From positions 1 to 64,000 of the forward strand of contig JBBDJE010000059.1 in NCBI GenBank assembly GCA_040880065.1: DNA of 64,000 nucleotides. Reading direction: 5' to 3'. The stretch is from Abyssibius sp040880065. GTDB lineage: Bacteria; Pseudomonadota; Alphaproteobacteria; Rhodobacterales; Rhodobacteraceae. Below are positions 45,195 through 54,419 of this stretch, one piece after another. Positions within the stretch are counted from its first letter, which is position 1, and each line of letters begins with the position of its first letter. The notes under the pieces were generated by a model that saw only the letters and a list, made by a program, of their open reading frames with translations, was not told the DNA's origin and ran no database searches. A program made the translations under genes and the position numbers.

Positions 45195-46100
45195 ATGAGC
45201 AGTCATTCGGACACAAGTCCACCAGAACCGGGCGACGCGCCCGAACCTCACAGTTACGATAGCGAAAGTTACGGTGACGAAGGACGCCCCGGCCTGTTCC
45301 AGCGCCTTTTCGGGCGCAGCGGCGAGGCCGAAGAGTCTGGCCATGGCGCGGCGGAATCACGGGCCCAAACCCTTGAAATGCAGGGCAATTTGCGCAAGCT
45401 GCATTCGCGGCGGGTTGATGATATTGCCGTTCCTAAGGCCGATATCATTGCCGTTTCCAATACAGCCACGCTGGCCGAAATCGTCGAAGTGTTTCGCGAT
45501 TCCACGCTCACGCGCCTGCCGGTTTTTGCCGATACGCTGGATGAACCGCTTGGCCTGATCCACCTTAAAGATCTGGCGCTGACCCATGGTTTCGGCAAAT
45601 CGGGCAAGTTTGACCTTGCCGCGCTTATCCGCCCGCTGATTTACGCACCACCCTCTATGCCCGTGGCCGTGCTGTTACAACGCATGCAAAGCGAGCGTGT
45701 GCATATGGCACTGGTGATAGACGAATACGGTGGCGTTGACGGGTTGGTGACGATTGAAGACGTCCTTGAAGAAATCGTTGGCGACATCATCGACGAGCAT
45801 GACGAGGAAGAAGTCGCGCTCTGGGTTGAAGAACGCCCCGGCGTTTACCTTGCACAGGCCCGCGCCCCGCTTGACGAGTTTGAAGCCGCAGCCGGGGTGG
45901 ATTTGCTGCCAGCCGAGCTCGATGAGGAAATTGACACACTTGGCGGCATCGTCGTCAAACTCACCGGCCGCGTGCCCGTGCGTGGCGAAATAGTCCGCGA
46001 CGAGGCGGGCCACGAGTTTGAAGTTGTCGAGGCCGACCCGCGGCGCATCAAACGCTTGCGGATAACGCTTTCAGGTGCGGCGCGCACAGCGGCGGAATGA
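45195..46100 (+). CDS. tlyC: CBS-domain CorC/TlyC family protein
   Basis: 301 residues. An acidic, Ser/Pro-rich N-terminus (1-30) precedes a pair of CBS domains (VPKADIIAVSNTATLAEIVEV and PPSMPVAVLLQRMQSERVHMALVIDEYGG) and a C-terminal CorC_HlyC transporter-associated domain. There is no membrane segment, so it is a cytosolic protein of the CorC kind (magnesium/cobalt efflux, membrane homeostasis). The hemolysin name is historical. It overlaps lnt by four bases; CorC-Lnt linkage is conserved. Confidence 0.92.
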   Translation: MSSHSDTSPPEPGDAPEPHSYDSESYGDEGRPGLFQRLFGRSGEAEESGHGAAESRAQTLEMQGNLRKLHSRRVDDIAVPKADIIAVSNTATLAEIVEVFRDSTLTRLPVFADTLDEPLGLIHLKDLALTHGFGKSGKFDLAALIRPLIYAPPSMPVAVLLQRMQSERVHMALVIDEYGGVDGLVTIEDVLEEIVGDIIDEHDEEEVALWVEERPGVYLAQARAPLDEFEAAAGVDLLPAELDEEIDTLGGIVVKLTGRVPVRGEIVRDEAGHEFEVVEADPRRIKRLRITLSGAARTAAE

Positions 46101-47581
46101 TCGAGAAAATCTTGCATCAGCGCGGCTGGCGGCTTGCGCTGATGGCACTGGTGCTTGGTGCGGTTCTGGCGTTGGCATTGCAGCCGTTCAACCTTGCGCT
46201 GGTCAACCTTGTTGTGTTGCCGGCCCTTGTGGCGCTGCTTGCGCCGCAGCGCGGGCGCTTTTGGCGGGGCTTTGGGCTTGGCTGGTTTGTGGGGCTTGGC
46301 TATTTCGCAGTTGCGCTGCACTGGATTGTCGAGCCTTTTCTGGTTGATGTTGTGCGCACCGGCTGGCTTGCGCCCTTTGGCATTATCGGCATGGCGGGCG
46401 GCATGGCGCTGTTCTGGGCGCTGGCATTCGGGCTAGCCGTGCGCGTGGCCAAGGGCACGGCGCGCGATGCGCTGGCGCTGGCCGCCATTTGGGGCGCGGT
46501 GGAACTGGCGCGCGGCTATGTGCTCACGGGCTTTCCATGGGCGCAACTGGCGCAAGGCTTACTCGATACGCCGCTGGCGCAATGGGTGGCCTATATCGGC
46601 GCGCCGGGGCTTGGCGCGATGGTCATGCTTGGCGCTGGGCTTTTGGCCTTCCGCTCGAGCTTTCTGGCCGGGCTGACAATGCTGCTGATCATGGGCGCGG
46701 TGGGTATCATGCGCGATGCGGGTGATACCCCGGCTGAACCCGGCGTTATCCTGCGCCTTGTGCAACCCAATGCCAGCCAGCAGGAAAAATGGCGCCCCGA
46801 CCGGATATTTGATTTCTACATGCGCCAGATCGAGATGACAGGCGCAGGTATGCGCCCCGATCTGGTAATCTGGCCAGAAGCCGCCATAGCCTATTTACCC
46901 GCAGAAGATGCGCAACTGCGCGCCGAGATTGCCGCCGCCGGGCGCGGCAGCCCGGTTATTCTGGGGGCCGTGCGGCGCGATAACAGCGGCATTTACAACG
47001 CGCTGTTTGCGATTGATGCGCAGGCCGACATCATCGCAACCTATGACAAGCTGCGCCTTGCCCCCTTTGGCGAATACATGCCGTTCAACGATTTTTTCAA
47101 CAGCATCGGCATTTCCGGCCTTGCCGATATTATCGGCGGTGGCGCGCAACATGGCACGGCAACCGGCCCGATCACGCTGGAGGGCCTGCCCCCGTTTCTG
47201 CCGCTGATCTGTTATGAAGCGATTTTTCCGCAAGCCGCCAGCACGCATCCGCGCCCCGCCTGGCTTTTGCAAATCACCAATGACGGCTGGTTTGGCACCT
47301 TTTCAGGCCCCTACCAGCACCTTGCCCAAGCCCGCCTGAGGGCGATCGAGCAAGGCCTGCCGCTGGCCCGCGTCGCTAATACCGGTGTTTCTGCAATGAT
47401 TGATGCGCGCGGCCATATCCGCGCGGAAACCCGGCTGGGTGAGATGGCCGCGCTGGATGCGCGCCTGCCCGGCGCATTGCCCCCCACGCTTTACAGCCTT
47501 ACCGGCGATTGGCCGGTGGCGCTTTTGCTTTGCGTTTTTGCGGCGTTTTTCGCGGTCAGGCGTCCGCGCTTTGCGGCCTGA
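46097..47581 (+). CDS. lnt: apolipoprotein N-acyltransferase
   Basis: 494 residues. Six or so N-terminal membrane helices (to about 200) are followed by a periplasmic nitrilase domain with the catalytic triad visible as Glu (WPEAAIAY), Lys (YDKLRLAPFGEYMPF) and Cys (LICYEAIFPQ); a last helix ends the protein. It adds the third acyl chain to lipoproteins. Overlap ATGA with tlyC. The product is needed to mature lipoproteins such as the small one at 30796. Confidence 0.96.
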   Translation: MIEKILHQRGWRLALMALVLGAVLALALQPFNLALVNLVVLPALVALLAPQRGRFWRGFGLGWFVGLGYFAVALHWIVEPFLVDVVRTGWLAPFGIIGMAGGMALFWALAFGLAVRVAKGTARDALALAAIWGAVELARGYVLTGFPWAQLAQGLLDTPLAQWVAYIGAPGLGAMVMLGAGLLAFRSSFLAGLTMLLIMGAVGIMRDAGDTPAEPGVILRLVQPNASQQEKWRPDRIFDFYMRQIEMTGAGMRPDLVIWPEAAIAYLPAEDAQLRAEIAAAGRGSPVILGAVRRDNSGIYNALFAIDAQADIIATYDKLRLAPFGEYMPFNDFFNSIGISGLADIIGGGAQHGTATGPITLEGLPPFLPLICYEAIFPQAASTHPRPAWLLQITNDGWFGTFSGPYQHLAQARLRAIEQGLPLARVANTGVSAMIDARGHIRAETRLGEMAALDARLPGALPPTLYSLTGDWPVALLLCVFAAFFAVRRPRFAA

Positions 47582-47648
47582 CTTCGGCGTGACCATCCTT
47601 TCCCATTGACCCGCCCCCACAACTATCGGTAATGCAAGTTATTCTACC

Positions 47649-47693
47649 GTGCACAACGGCTTCCTGGCGTGCGGCGGTTAACCCAATGGAGCG
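47649..47693 (+). promoter_or_regulatory. SAM/SAH riboswitch upstream of metK
   Basis: GCACAACGGCTTCCTGGCGTGC at 47651-47672 forms a short stem (UGCAC 47650-47654 with GUGCG 47669-47673) around the conserved loop ACGGCTTCCTGG; then AATGGAGC (47685-47692) follows. These are the conserved parts of the SAM/SAH riboswitch, known in front of metK in Rhodobacterales. GGAGC is also the ribosome site of metK and pairs with GCUUCC of the loop as a pseudoknot, so ligand binding should block translation. A linker of about 11 bases containing the palindrome GGTTAACC separates stem and pseudoknot strand. Confidence 0.92.
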
Positions 47694-47696
47694 TTT

Positions 47697-48863
47697 ATGT
47701 CCCGTCAGAACTATATTTTCACCTCGGAATCCGTATCCGAGGGGCACCCTGATAAGGTGTGCGACCGTATCTCCGATGCCATTCTGGATGCGTTTCTGTC
47801 CGAAGAGCCGAATGCGCGTGTGGCCTGTGAAACCTTTGCCACAACCAATAACGTTGTTGTCGGCGGCGAGGTCGGGCTGAGCAGCAGGGACAAGCTTGAA
47901 ACCTATATGGGCAAGATCGACGGGATCGTACGCGACTGCGTGCGCGATATCGGCTACGAGCAGGAGAAGTTCCACTGGAACACGCTGACGGTGCAAAACA
48001 TGCTGCACGCCCAATCGGCGCATATTGCGCAAGGCGTAGATCGCGATGGCGCGGGTGATCAGGGCATCATGTTCGGCTTTGCGGTAGATGAAACGCCCGA
48101 GTTGATGCCCGCCCCGATTCTGTATGCGCATGCGATTTTGCGCAAGCTGGCCGAGGCGCGCAAATCGGGCGCCGAGCCAACCTTGGGGCCGGATGCCAAA
48201 AGCCAGCTCAGCCTGCGCTACGAGAATGGCAAACCGGTCGAGGTGACTTCGCTTGTTCTGTCCACCCAGCACGCGCATGAGGACCAGACAAGCGATGATA
48301 TCCGTGCGATTGTCGAACCCTATATCCGGCAGGTTCTGCCCGATGGCTGGCTGACCGAGGCGACCGAATGGTGGGTGAACCCGACTGGCAAATTCGTAAT
48401 CGGTGGCCCCGATGGCGATGCCGGGCTGACCGGGCGCAAGATTATTGTCGATACTTACGGTGGCGCTGCCCCGCATGGTGGTGGGGCGTTTTCAGGCAAA
48501 GACCCGACCAAGGTCGACCGCTCCGCCGCTTATGCCGCACGCTATCTGGCTAAAAACGTGGTGGCAGCTGGCATGGCGACGCGCTGCACAATCCAGTTGA
48601 GCTATGCCATTGGCGTGGCCAAGCCTTTGTCGATTTACGCCGATACGCATGGCACCGGCGAGGTGCATGAGTCCGAGATCGAGCGCGCCGTAGCCCGCGC
48701 GATGGACCTGACCCCGCGCGGCATTCGCACGCATCTTGAGCTTGACCGCCCGATTTATGCACGCACCGCTGCCTATGGCCATTTTGGTCGCGCGCCAGAA
48801 GCCGATGGCGGCTTTAGCTGGGAGCGGACCGATCTGGCCGCTGCACTGAAAGCTGCGCTCTAG
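47697..48863 (+). CDS. metK: S-adenosylmethionine synthetase
   Basis: 388 residues. TSESVSEGHPDKVCDRISDAILD, the active-site GAGDQGIMFGFA and the GGGAFSGKDPTKVDRSAAYAARY motif are all canonical. It makes SAM from methionine and ATP. The ATG lies five bases after the ribosome site that is built into the riboswitch, giving direct feedback by the product. Confidence 0.98.
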   Translation: MSRQNYIFTSESVSEGHPDKVCDRISDAILDAFLSEEPNARVACETFATTNNVVVGGEVGLSSRDKLETYMGKIDGIVRDCVRDIGYEQEKFHWNTLTVQNMLHAQSAHIAQGVDRDGAGDQGIMFGFAVDETPELMPAPILYAHAILRKLAEARKSGAEPTLGPDAKSQLSLRYENGKPVEVTSLVLSTQHAHEDQTSDDIRAIVEPYIRQVLPDGWLTEATEWWVNPTGKFVIGGPDGDAGLTGRKIIVDTYGGAAPHGGGAFSGKDPTKVDRSAAYAARYLAKNVVAAGMATRCTIQLSYAIGVAKPLSIYADTHGTGEVHESEIERAVARAMDLTPRGIRTHLELDRPIYARTAAYGHFGRAPEADGGFSWERTDLAAALKAAL

Positions 48864-48872
48864 TCCGCAATT

Positions 48873-48931
48873 CCGGCTTTGCAATGGCTCAACCCGACCG
48901 TGGCCGGTGGGGTTGACCGTTTGCATGCCGG
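48873..48931 (+). other. long imperfect hairpin between metK and trmB
   Basis: CCGGC/GCCGG at the base, TGCAA/TTGCA, then TCAACCC/GGGTTGA pair in turn, giving a stem of about 17 pairs interrupted by small internal loops, with a 14-base loop. It fills most of the 84-base gap. There is no T-run; it may protect the metK mRNA 3' end or act with Rho. Confidence 0.5.
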
Positions 48932-48947
48932 ACACTAGAGCAGCGCC

Positions 48948-49685
48948 ATGAGTGATATGCCAAAACCACCCCGCGATATGCGCCCCGCCGCCCGCCCGAA
49001 CGCCGCGTGGCGCAATCTTTACGGGCGGGGCAAAGGCAAGCCGCTGCGCCAAGGGCAGGCCGAGCATATGGAACATACGCTGCCGCGCCTGTCGCTGCCC
49101 GGCGTGTCATGGGATTTCAACCCGACGCGCGAAGCCATCGACCTGACGGCGGTGTTTGGCGATGACCGGCCCGTCTGGCTTGAAATCGGCTTTGGGGGTG
49201 GCGAGCATCTGGCGGCGCTGGCGGCTGCCAACCCCGATATCGGGTTTATTGGTGTCGAGCCGTTCCTGAACGGCATGGCGGCGCTGCTGCCGCGTGTTGC
49301 TGCGCTTGAAAACATCCGCCTGCATTTGGGTGACGGGCGCGATGTGATGGATGTGCTGCCGGATGCCAGCATTGCGCGCGCCTTTCTGCTTTACCCCGAC
49401 CCGTGGCCGAAAAAGCGCCACCATGGCCGCCGCTTCGTGAAGGCCGAGAATATCGACCCGATGGCGCGCGTGCTCATGGCTGGCGGGCAGTTTCATATCG
49501 CCTCGGATATCGCGGATTATGTGCGCCACACGCAGGACTATATGGCATCGCGGCGCGATTTTACCGGCGGTGAGGTCATGCTGGAGCCATGGGAAGGCTG
49601 GCACTCCACCCGTTACGAGCAAAAGGCGCTGCGCGCCGGGCGCATACCACATTACATGACCTATATTCGGGCCGATCATGCGTGA
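48948..49685 (+). CDS. trmB: tRNA (guanine-N7-)-methyltransferase
   Basis: 245 residues. SAM-binding WLEIGFGGGEHLAALAAANP and the family signature LLYPDPWPKKRHHGRRF identify TrmB, which forms m7G46 in tRNA. It uses the product of metK. It overlaps the Nudix gene by eight bases. Confidence 0.95.
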   Translation: MSDMPKPPRDMRPAARPNAAWRNLYGRGKGKPLRQGQAEHMEHTLPRLSLPGVSWDFNPTREAIDLTAVFGDDRPVWLEIGFGGGEHLAALAAANPDIGFIGVEPFLNGMAALLPRVAALENIRLHLGDGRDVMDVLPDASIARAFLLYPDPWPKKRHHGRRFVKAENIDPMARVLMAGGQFHIASDIADYVRHTQDYMASRRDFTGGEVMLEPWEGWHSTRYEQKALRAGRIPHYMTYIRADHA

Positions 49686-50130
49686 ACGCCCCGCAGCGCG
49701 GATAATTCTGCTCGCCCCTGACAGCCGCGCATTGTTGTTTCATTTCGTGCATGACGCCGGCATTCTGGCCGGCCAGCGGCATTGGGTTACACCGGGTGGC
49801 GGTATCGAGGCAGGCGAAGACCCGAAAGCCGCCGCTGCGCGTGAATTGCACGAGGAAACCGGCTTTATGTTGCCGCTGAGCGATGTGATTGCGACGCGCG
49901 TGGTCGATTTCCGGCTGGAATCGGGTGAAATGCTGCGTGCGCATGAAAGCTATTTTGCCGCCTTCGCCCCGCATAGCCGGATTGATACAAGCCGCTGGAA
50001 CGCATTTGAGCGGCGTGTGATGCAAGATCAACGCTGGTGGGGGGTTGAAGACTTGGCCACAACCAGCGAAACCTTCTTCCCAGAGAATTTGGCCGAGATG
50101 ATGGCGCGCGCCCGCGCCTTGCGGCCCTAA
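49678..50130 (+). CDS. Nudix hydrolase
   Basis: 150 residues with a complete Nudix box, GGIEAGEDPKAAAARELHEETGF (shown here only by its ends: G-x5-E at the start, REL-x-EE-x-G at the end), around residues 40-62. It should hydrolyse a nucleoside diphosphate linked to another moiety; substrate unknown. It overlaps trmB and sits 16 bases before aroA, so it is carried in the same transcript. Confidence 0.9.
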   Translation: MRERPAARIILLAPDSRALLFHFVHDAGILAGQRHWVTPGGGIEAGEDPKAAAARELHEETGFMLPLSDVIATRVVDFRLESGEMLRAHESYFAAFAPHSRIDTSRWNAFERRVMQDQRWWGVEDLATTSETFFPENLAEMMARARALRP

Positions 50131-50146
50131 CGCATAAGGATCGCCG

Positions 50147-51496
50147 ATGTCTGGCCATGGAACCCCGCGCCCGCTGACCGCCCGTAAATCGCCGCCGCTT
50201 TGCGGCGTTGCAACTGTGCCGGGCGATAAGAGCATCAGCCACCGTGCGCTTATTCTGGGCGCGCTCACCATTGGCCGCACCGAGGTGCGCGGGCTGCTGG
50301 AGGGCGAGGATGTGCTGGGTACCGGCCGCGCGATGCAGGCTTTTGGCGCGCATATAGAGCGCCACGGGCCGGGTGAATGGAGCATTGAGGGTGTAGGTGT
50401 GGGCGGATTTGCCGAACCTGCCGATGTGATTGACTGCGGCAATGCAGGCACTGGTGTGCGGCTGATCATGGGGGCCATGGCCACCACGCCTATCACGGCC
50501 ACATTTACCGGCGATGCCAGCTTGCGCAAACGCCCCATGGACCGCGTGACCGACCCGCTGGCGCTGTTTGGCACGCAAGCCTATGGCCGCAGCGGTGGCC
50601 GCCTGCCGATGACGATTATCGGCGCGCAAAACCCTGTGCCGGTGCGTTACGTCTCGCCTGTGCCAAGCGCGCAGGTAAAATCGGCCGTGCTGCTTGCGGG
50701 GCTGAATGCACCGGGGCAAACCGTGCTGATCGAGGCCGAGGCGACGCGTGACCATTCCGAACGGATGCTGGCGGGCTTCGGGGCCGAGATTACCACCGAA
50801 ATCACCGATGAAGGCCGGATCATCACCCTGACGGGCCAGCCGGAGCTAAAGCCGCAAAAGATTGACGTGCCGCGCGACCCGTCAAGCGCCGCCTTTGCGG
50901 TTTGTGCAGCACTGCTGGTGGAAGGTTCGGAGGTTCTGGTGCCCAATATCGGGCTCAACCCCACCCGCGCCGGGCTGTTCACCACGCTGGTTGAAATGGG
51001 TGCCGATATTGCCTTTGAGAACGCGCGCAGCGAAGGCGGTGAGCCTGCTGCCGACCTGCGCGTGCGCTTTGGCCCGCTGCAAGGCATTGAAGTGCCGCCC
51101 GAACGGGCCGCCAGCATGATAGACGAATATCCGATCCTTGCAGCACTGGCGGCAACCGCCGAAGGCGATACTATCATGCGCGGCATCAAGGAATTGCGGG
51201 TCAAGGAATCGGACCGGATTGACGCTATGGCGCGCGGGCTGGAAGCGTGCGGCGTTTCGCTTCAGGAAGGCGATGACTATCTCATCATACATGGGCGCGG
51301 GCCGGGTAGCGTGGCTGGCGGTGCGACCGTGGCCACGCATTTGGACCACCGGATTGCCATGTCATTCCTCTGCCTCGGTTTGGCCAGCCAAAAGCCGGTT
51401 ACCATTGATGACCTTGGCGCGATTGCAACATCATTCCCCGACTTCATTTCGTTGATGGAAGGTTTGGGGGCGCTATTTCAGCAAAGCAACGCTTAA
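50147..51496 (+). CDS. aroA: 3-phosphoshikimate 1-carboxyvinyltransferase (EPSP synthase)
   Basis: 449 residues. VPGDKSISHRALILGAL, DCGNAGTGVRL and the C-terminal LRVKESDRIDAMARGLE are the EPSP synthase signatures. It makes EPSP for chorismate and aromatic amino acids. The loop that follows DCGNAGTGVRL and the sequence GDASLRKRPM are of the common type; I make no claim on glyphosate class. Order aroA-cmk-rpsA is conserved in proteobacteria. Confidence 0.97.
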   Translation: MSGHGTPRPLTARKSPPLCGVATVPGDKSISHRALILGALTIGRTEVRGLLEGEDVLGTGRAMQAFGAHIERHGPGEWSIEGVGVGGFAEPADVIDCGNAGTGVRLIMGAMATTPITATFTGDASLRKRPMDRVTDPLALFGTQAYGRSGGRLPMTIIGAQNPVPVRYVSPVPSAQVKSAVLLAGLNAPGQTVLIEAEATRDHSERMLAGFGAEITTEITDEGRIITLTGQPELKPQKIDVPRDPSSAAFAVCAALLVEGSEVLVPNIGLNPTRAGLFTTLVEMGADIAFENARSEGGEPAADLRVRFGPLQGIEVPPERAASMIDEYPILAALAATAEGDTIMRGIKELRVKESDRIDAMARGLEACGVSLQEGDDYLIIHGRGPGSVAGGATVATHLDHRIAMSFLCLGLASQKPVTIDDLGAIATSFPDFISLMEGLGALFQQSNA

Positions 51497-51571
51497 GTCG
51501 CTTCGTCTGGATCGCGTGTGTCGTTCCTAGCTGGTTTGTGTTAGGATGGGCAGCAAAGATAGGGGGAAGAC

Positions 51572-52201
51572 ATGGCGTTTACGGTTGCCATAGATGGCCC
51601 CGCAGCGGCGGGTAAAGGCACGATCGCACGCGCGGTTGCGGCACATTTCGGCTTTGCGCATCTGGATACCGGGGTGCTGTATCGCGCCGTTGGCATGGCG
51701 TCGCTCGATGCAGGGCGCGGGGTGATTGAACCGGATATTGCAGCCACCGTTGCGCGCACACTCAGCGATGAAGATCTGGCACGCGAAGATTTGCGCACCG
51801 CACGCGCAGGGCAGGCGGCAAGCCGTGTGGCAGCCTTGTCCGAGGTGCGCGCAGCACTGCTGAAGTTTCAACAGGAGTTTGCGCAGCGTGATGGTGGCGC
51901 GGTGCTTGATGGCCGCGATATTGGCACCGTGATCTGCCCGAATGCCGAGGTGAAGCTGTTTGTCACCGCATCCGATGCCGTGCGCGCCCGTCGCCGCTTT
52001 GCAGAGCTTTCACCCGCCAACCCCGAACTGACGGTCGTGCAGGTCGCCAGCGATCTGGCGCAGCGCGATGCCCGTGATGCCGGGCGTGCCGTGGCGCCGT
52101 TACTGCCCGCCGCCGATGCACAATTGCTGGATACGTCTGAACTCACAATCGACGATGCCATCCAAACCGCAATTGCCGCCGTGAAAAGGCGGCTAAAATA
52201 G
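51572..52201 (+). CDS. cmk: cytidylate kinase
   Basis: 209 residues. P-loop IDGPAAAGKGTIARAVA, the LDTGVLYRAVG segment and DGRDIGTVICPNAEVKLFVTAS identify CMP/dCMP kinase. It phosphorylates CMP to CDP. The start has GGGGGA nearby. It lies 75 bases after aroA and 214 before rpsA. Confidence 0.96.
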   Translation: MAFTVAIDGPAAAGKGTIARAVAAHFGFAHLDTGVLYRAVGMASLDAGRGVIEPDIAATVARTLSDEDLAREDLRTARAGQAASRVAALSEVRAALLKFQQEFAQRDGGAVLDGRDIGTVICPNAEVKLFVTASDAVRARRRFAELSPANPELTVVQVASDLAQRDARDAGRAVAPLLPAADAQLLDTSELTIDDAIQTAIAAVKRRLK

Positions 52202-52304
52202 ACCAATTCCGCGGGTTAGACCCCTGAATCAGGCTTGATTGCCGAAGGGTTTGCGTGTAACCACGCCCCGTTGCAGGGCAAAGACCAAAAATAACAAACA
52301 GGCA

Positions 52305-52338
52305 GGGTCGGAATTCTATTACCGGCCCTTTGTGTTTT
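52305..52338 (+). terminator. possible terminator in the cmk-rpsA interval
   Basis: GGGTCGG (52305-52311) and CCGGCCC (52322-52328) pair over seven bases (one U-G) around a 10-base loop, followed by TTTGTGTTTT. It would end the aroA-cmk transcript and leave rpsA to its own promoter, or work as an attenuator in an rpsA leader. The downstream 80 bases also contain a small GCGG/CCGC hairpin (52369-52382). Confidence 0.45.
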
Positions 52339-52415
52339 GGCGCTTGGCAACATGAAACCCAAAGACCGGCGGACCCAACCGCTCGGCCCGTAAAAATACT
52401 TGAAAGGAACTGCAA

Positions 52416-54101
52416 ATGGCCGCATCCGTGGCAATGGAAGAATTCGAAGCCCTGCTTCAGGAAAGCTTTGAACTTGAAACCCCCGACGAGGGTTCAGTCG
52501 TCAAAGGCACAGTTGTTGCCATCGAGGCCGGACAGGCCATCATCGACATCGGCTACAAAATGGAAGGCCGTGTCGACATCAAAGAATTCGCCGCTCCGGG
52601 CCAAACCCCCGAAATCGCCGTTGGCGACGTGGTAGAGGTTTATCTGGACCGGGTAGAAAACGCGCGTGGCGAGGCTGTTCTCAGCCGTGAAAAAGCCCGC
52701 CGCGAAGAAGCTTGGGACCGTCTTGAAAAAGCCTATGACAAGGAAGAGCGCTGCGAAGGCGTTATCTTTGGCCGGGTTAAAGGCGGCTTTACCGTTGATC
52801 TGGGTGGCGCGGTTGCGTTTCTGCCGGGCAGCCAGGTTGATGTGCGCCCCGTGCGCGATGCCGGTCCGCTGATGCAGCTTCCCCAACCCTTCATGATTTT
52901 GAAAATGGACCGCCGCCGTGGCAACATAGTTGTGTCGCGCCGCGCCATTCTTGAAGAAAGCCGTGCCGAGCAGCGCGCCGAAATCGTTGGCAAGCTGGCC
53001 GAAGGCGATGTGGTTGACGGCGTTGTCAAGAACATCACCGAATATGGTGCATTTGTTGACCTTGGCGGCGTTGACGGCTTGCTGCACGTTACCGATATGG
53101 CGTGGCGCCGTGTGAACCACCCCTCGGAAATTCTGGCGATTGGCGAAACCGTCAAGGTTCAGGTCGTCAAAATCAACAAAGACACCCAGCGCATTTCGCT
53201 TGGCATGAAGCAACTGGCTGATGACCCTTGGTCGGATGTGGAAGCACGTTACCCACTGGAAAGCCGCCACACGGGTCGTGTGACCAACATTACCGATTAC
53301 GGCGCGTTTGTTGAGCTGGAAGCCGGTGTTGAAGGGCTTGTCCACGTCTCCGAAATGTCGTGGACCAAGAAGAACGTTCACCCCGGCAAGATCGTTTCGA
53401 CCAGCCAGGAAGTTGAAGTTGTTGTTCTGGAAATCGACACCGCAAAACGCCGTGTCAGCCTTGGCCTGAAGCAAACCCAGGGTAACCCGTGGGATAACTT
53501 TGCAGCCGGCAACCCTGCGGGCACCGTCGTTGGAGGCGAAGTCAAGAACATCACCGAATTCGGTTTGTTCGTCGGGCTTGATGGCGACATCGACGGCATG
53601 GTTCACCTGTCCGATCTGGACTGGACCCGTTCCGGCGAAGAGGCGATCAAGGACTATCGCAAAGGTGACATGGTCAAGGCCGTGGTCAGCGATGTTGATG
53701 TGGAAAAAGAGCGCATCTCGCTGTCGATCAAGGGTCTTGAAGGCGACAAGTTTGCTGACGCGACGGGTGGCGTAAAACGTGGTGCGGTTGTAACCGTGGC
53801 CGTGACCGCCATTGAAGACGGTGGCATCGAGGTGGAATATGAAGGCATGAAAGCCTTTATCCGCCGTTCTGACCTCAGCCGTGACCGTGGCGACCAGCGC
53901 CCTGAGCGCTTCTCGGTTGGCGACAAGATTGACGCACGTGTCACCAATATCGACGCCAAATCGCGCAAACTTGGCCTGTCGATCAAGGCGCGTGAAATTG
54001 CCGAGGAAAAAGAAGCCGTCGAACAGTTCGGCAGCTCGGATTCCGGCGCATCGCTGGGCGATATTCTTGGCGCCGCGCTGAAAGGCAAAACCGACGAGTA
54101 A
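52416..54101 (+). CDS. rpsA: 30S ribosomal protein S1
   Basis: 561 residues with six S1 RNA-binding repeats; four canonical copies are easy to see (each with a G-x-V-x-NITEYGAFVDLGG-like core, from about 190 on). It brings mRNA to the ribosome. A ribosome site AAAGGA lies upstream, and the 214-base leader suggests autoregulation, which is known for S1. Confidence 0.98.
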   Translation: MAASVAMEEFEALLQESFELETPDEGSVVKGTVVAIEAGQAIIDIGYKMEGRVDIKEFAAPGQTPEIAVGDVVEVYLDRVENARGEAVLSREKARREEAWDRLEKAYDKEERCEGVIFGRVKGGFTVDLGGAVAFLPGSQVDVRPVRDAGPLMQLPQPFMILKMDRRRGNIVVSRRAILEESRAEQRAEIVGKLAEGDVVDGVVKNITEYGAFVDLGGVDGLLHVTDMAWRRVNHPSEILAIGETVKVQVVKINKDTQRISLGMKQLADDPWSDVEARYPLESRHTGRVTNITDYGAFVELEAGVEGLVHVSEMSWTKKNVHPGKIVSTSQEVEVVVLEIDTAKRRVSLGLKQTQGNPWDNFAAGNPAGTVVGGEVKNITEFGLFVGLDGDIDGMVHLSDLDWTRSGEEAIKDYRKGDMVKAVVSDVDVEKERISLSIKGLEGDKFADATGGVKRGAVVTVAVTAIEDGGIEVEYEGMKAFIRRSDLSRDRGDQRPERFSVGDKIDARVTNIDAKSRKLGLSIKAREIAEEKEAVEQFGSSDSGASLGDILGAALKGKTDE

Positions 54102-54135
54102 GCACCGCGCTTTGCTTTTGGTCGTGCAAGTAATC

Positions 54136-54167
54136 CGGGGCCGCATCATTTGATGTGGCCCCGTTTT
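54136..54167 (+). terminator. intrinsic terminator of rpsA
   Basis: A 12-pair stem from CGGGGCCGCATC and its complement (one G-T pair) with an ATTT loop, followed by TTTT, 35 bases after the rpsA stop. Confidence 0.9.
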
Positions 54168-54419
54168 CTATGCGAATCACTTATTAACCTTAAGGTCAAC
54201 TTGGCTGATTCTGGTTTTGCGCGATAATTTCTAATAGTTTCAGGGCAATATATGCGGCAAGATGCAGTGTGATCGGCAAATTTGCGCGTAATTGCGACCT
54301 CTGGAACAAGCCGCTATTCCATCGCGCCGAAAATCCTGCCAAAATGACAAAAGTAGCGTGTTGCCTAAAATCGGTGCAGTGTGGCCCGCCTCCATCGGGG
54401 CAATTAGAGGATGTAACCA
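54168..54419 (+). promoter_or_regulatory. ihfB upstream region with a promoter candidate
   Basis: Together with the rpsA terminator this gap is 318 bases. No coding sequence is seen. TTGGCT (54201-54206) and GATAAT (54223-54228), 16 bases apart, make a possible promoter, which would give ihfB a leader of about 185 bases. Other AT-rich spots exist, so the choice is uncertain. Confidence 0.3.

Noticed and set aside
45195..46100. A hemolysin or toxin
   Set aside because: The name TlyC is historical; two CBS domains and a CorC-type end with no signal or pore segment indicate a housekeeping protein.
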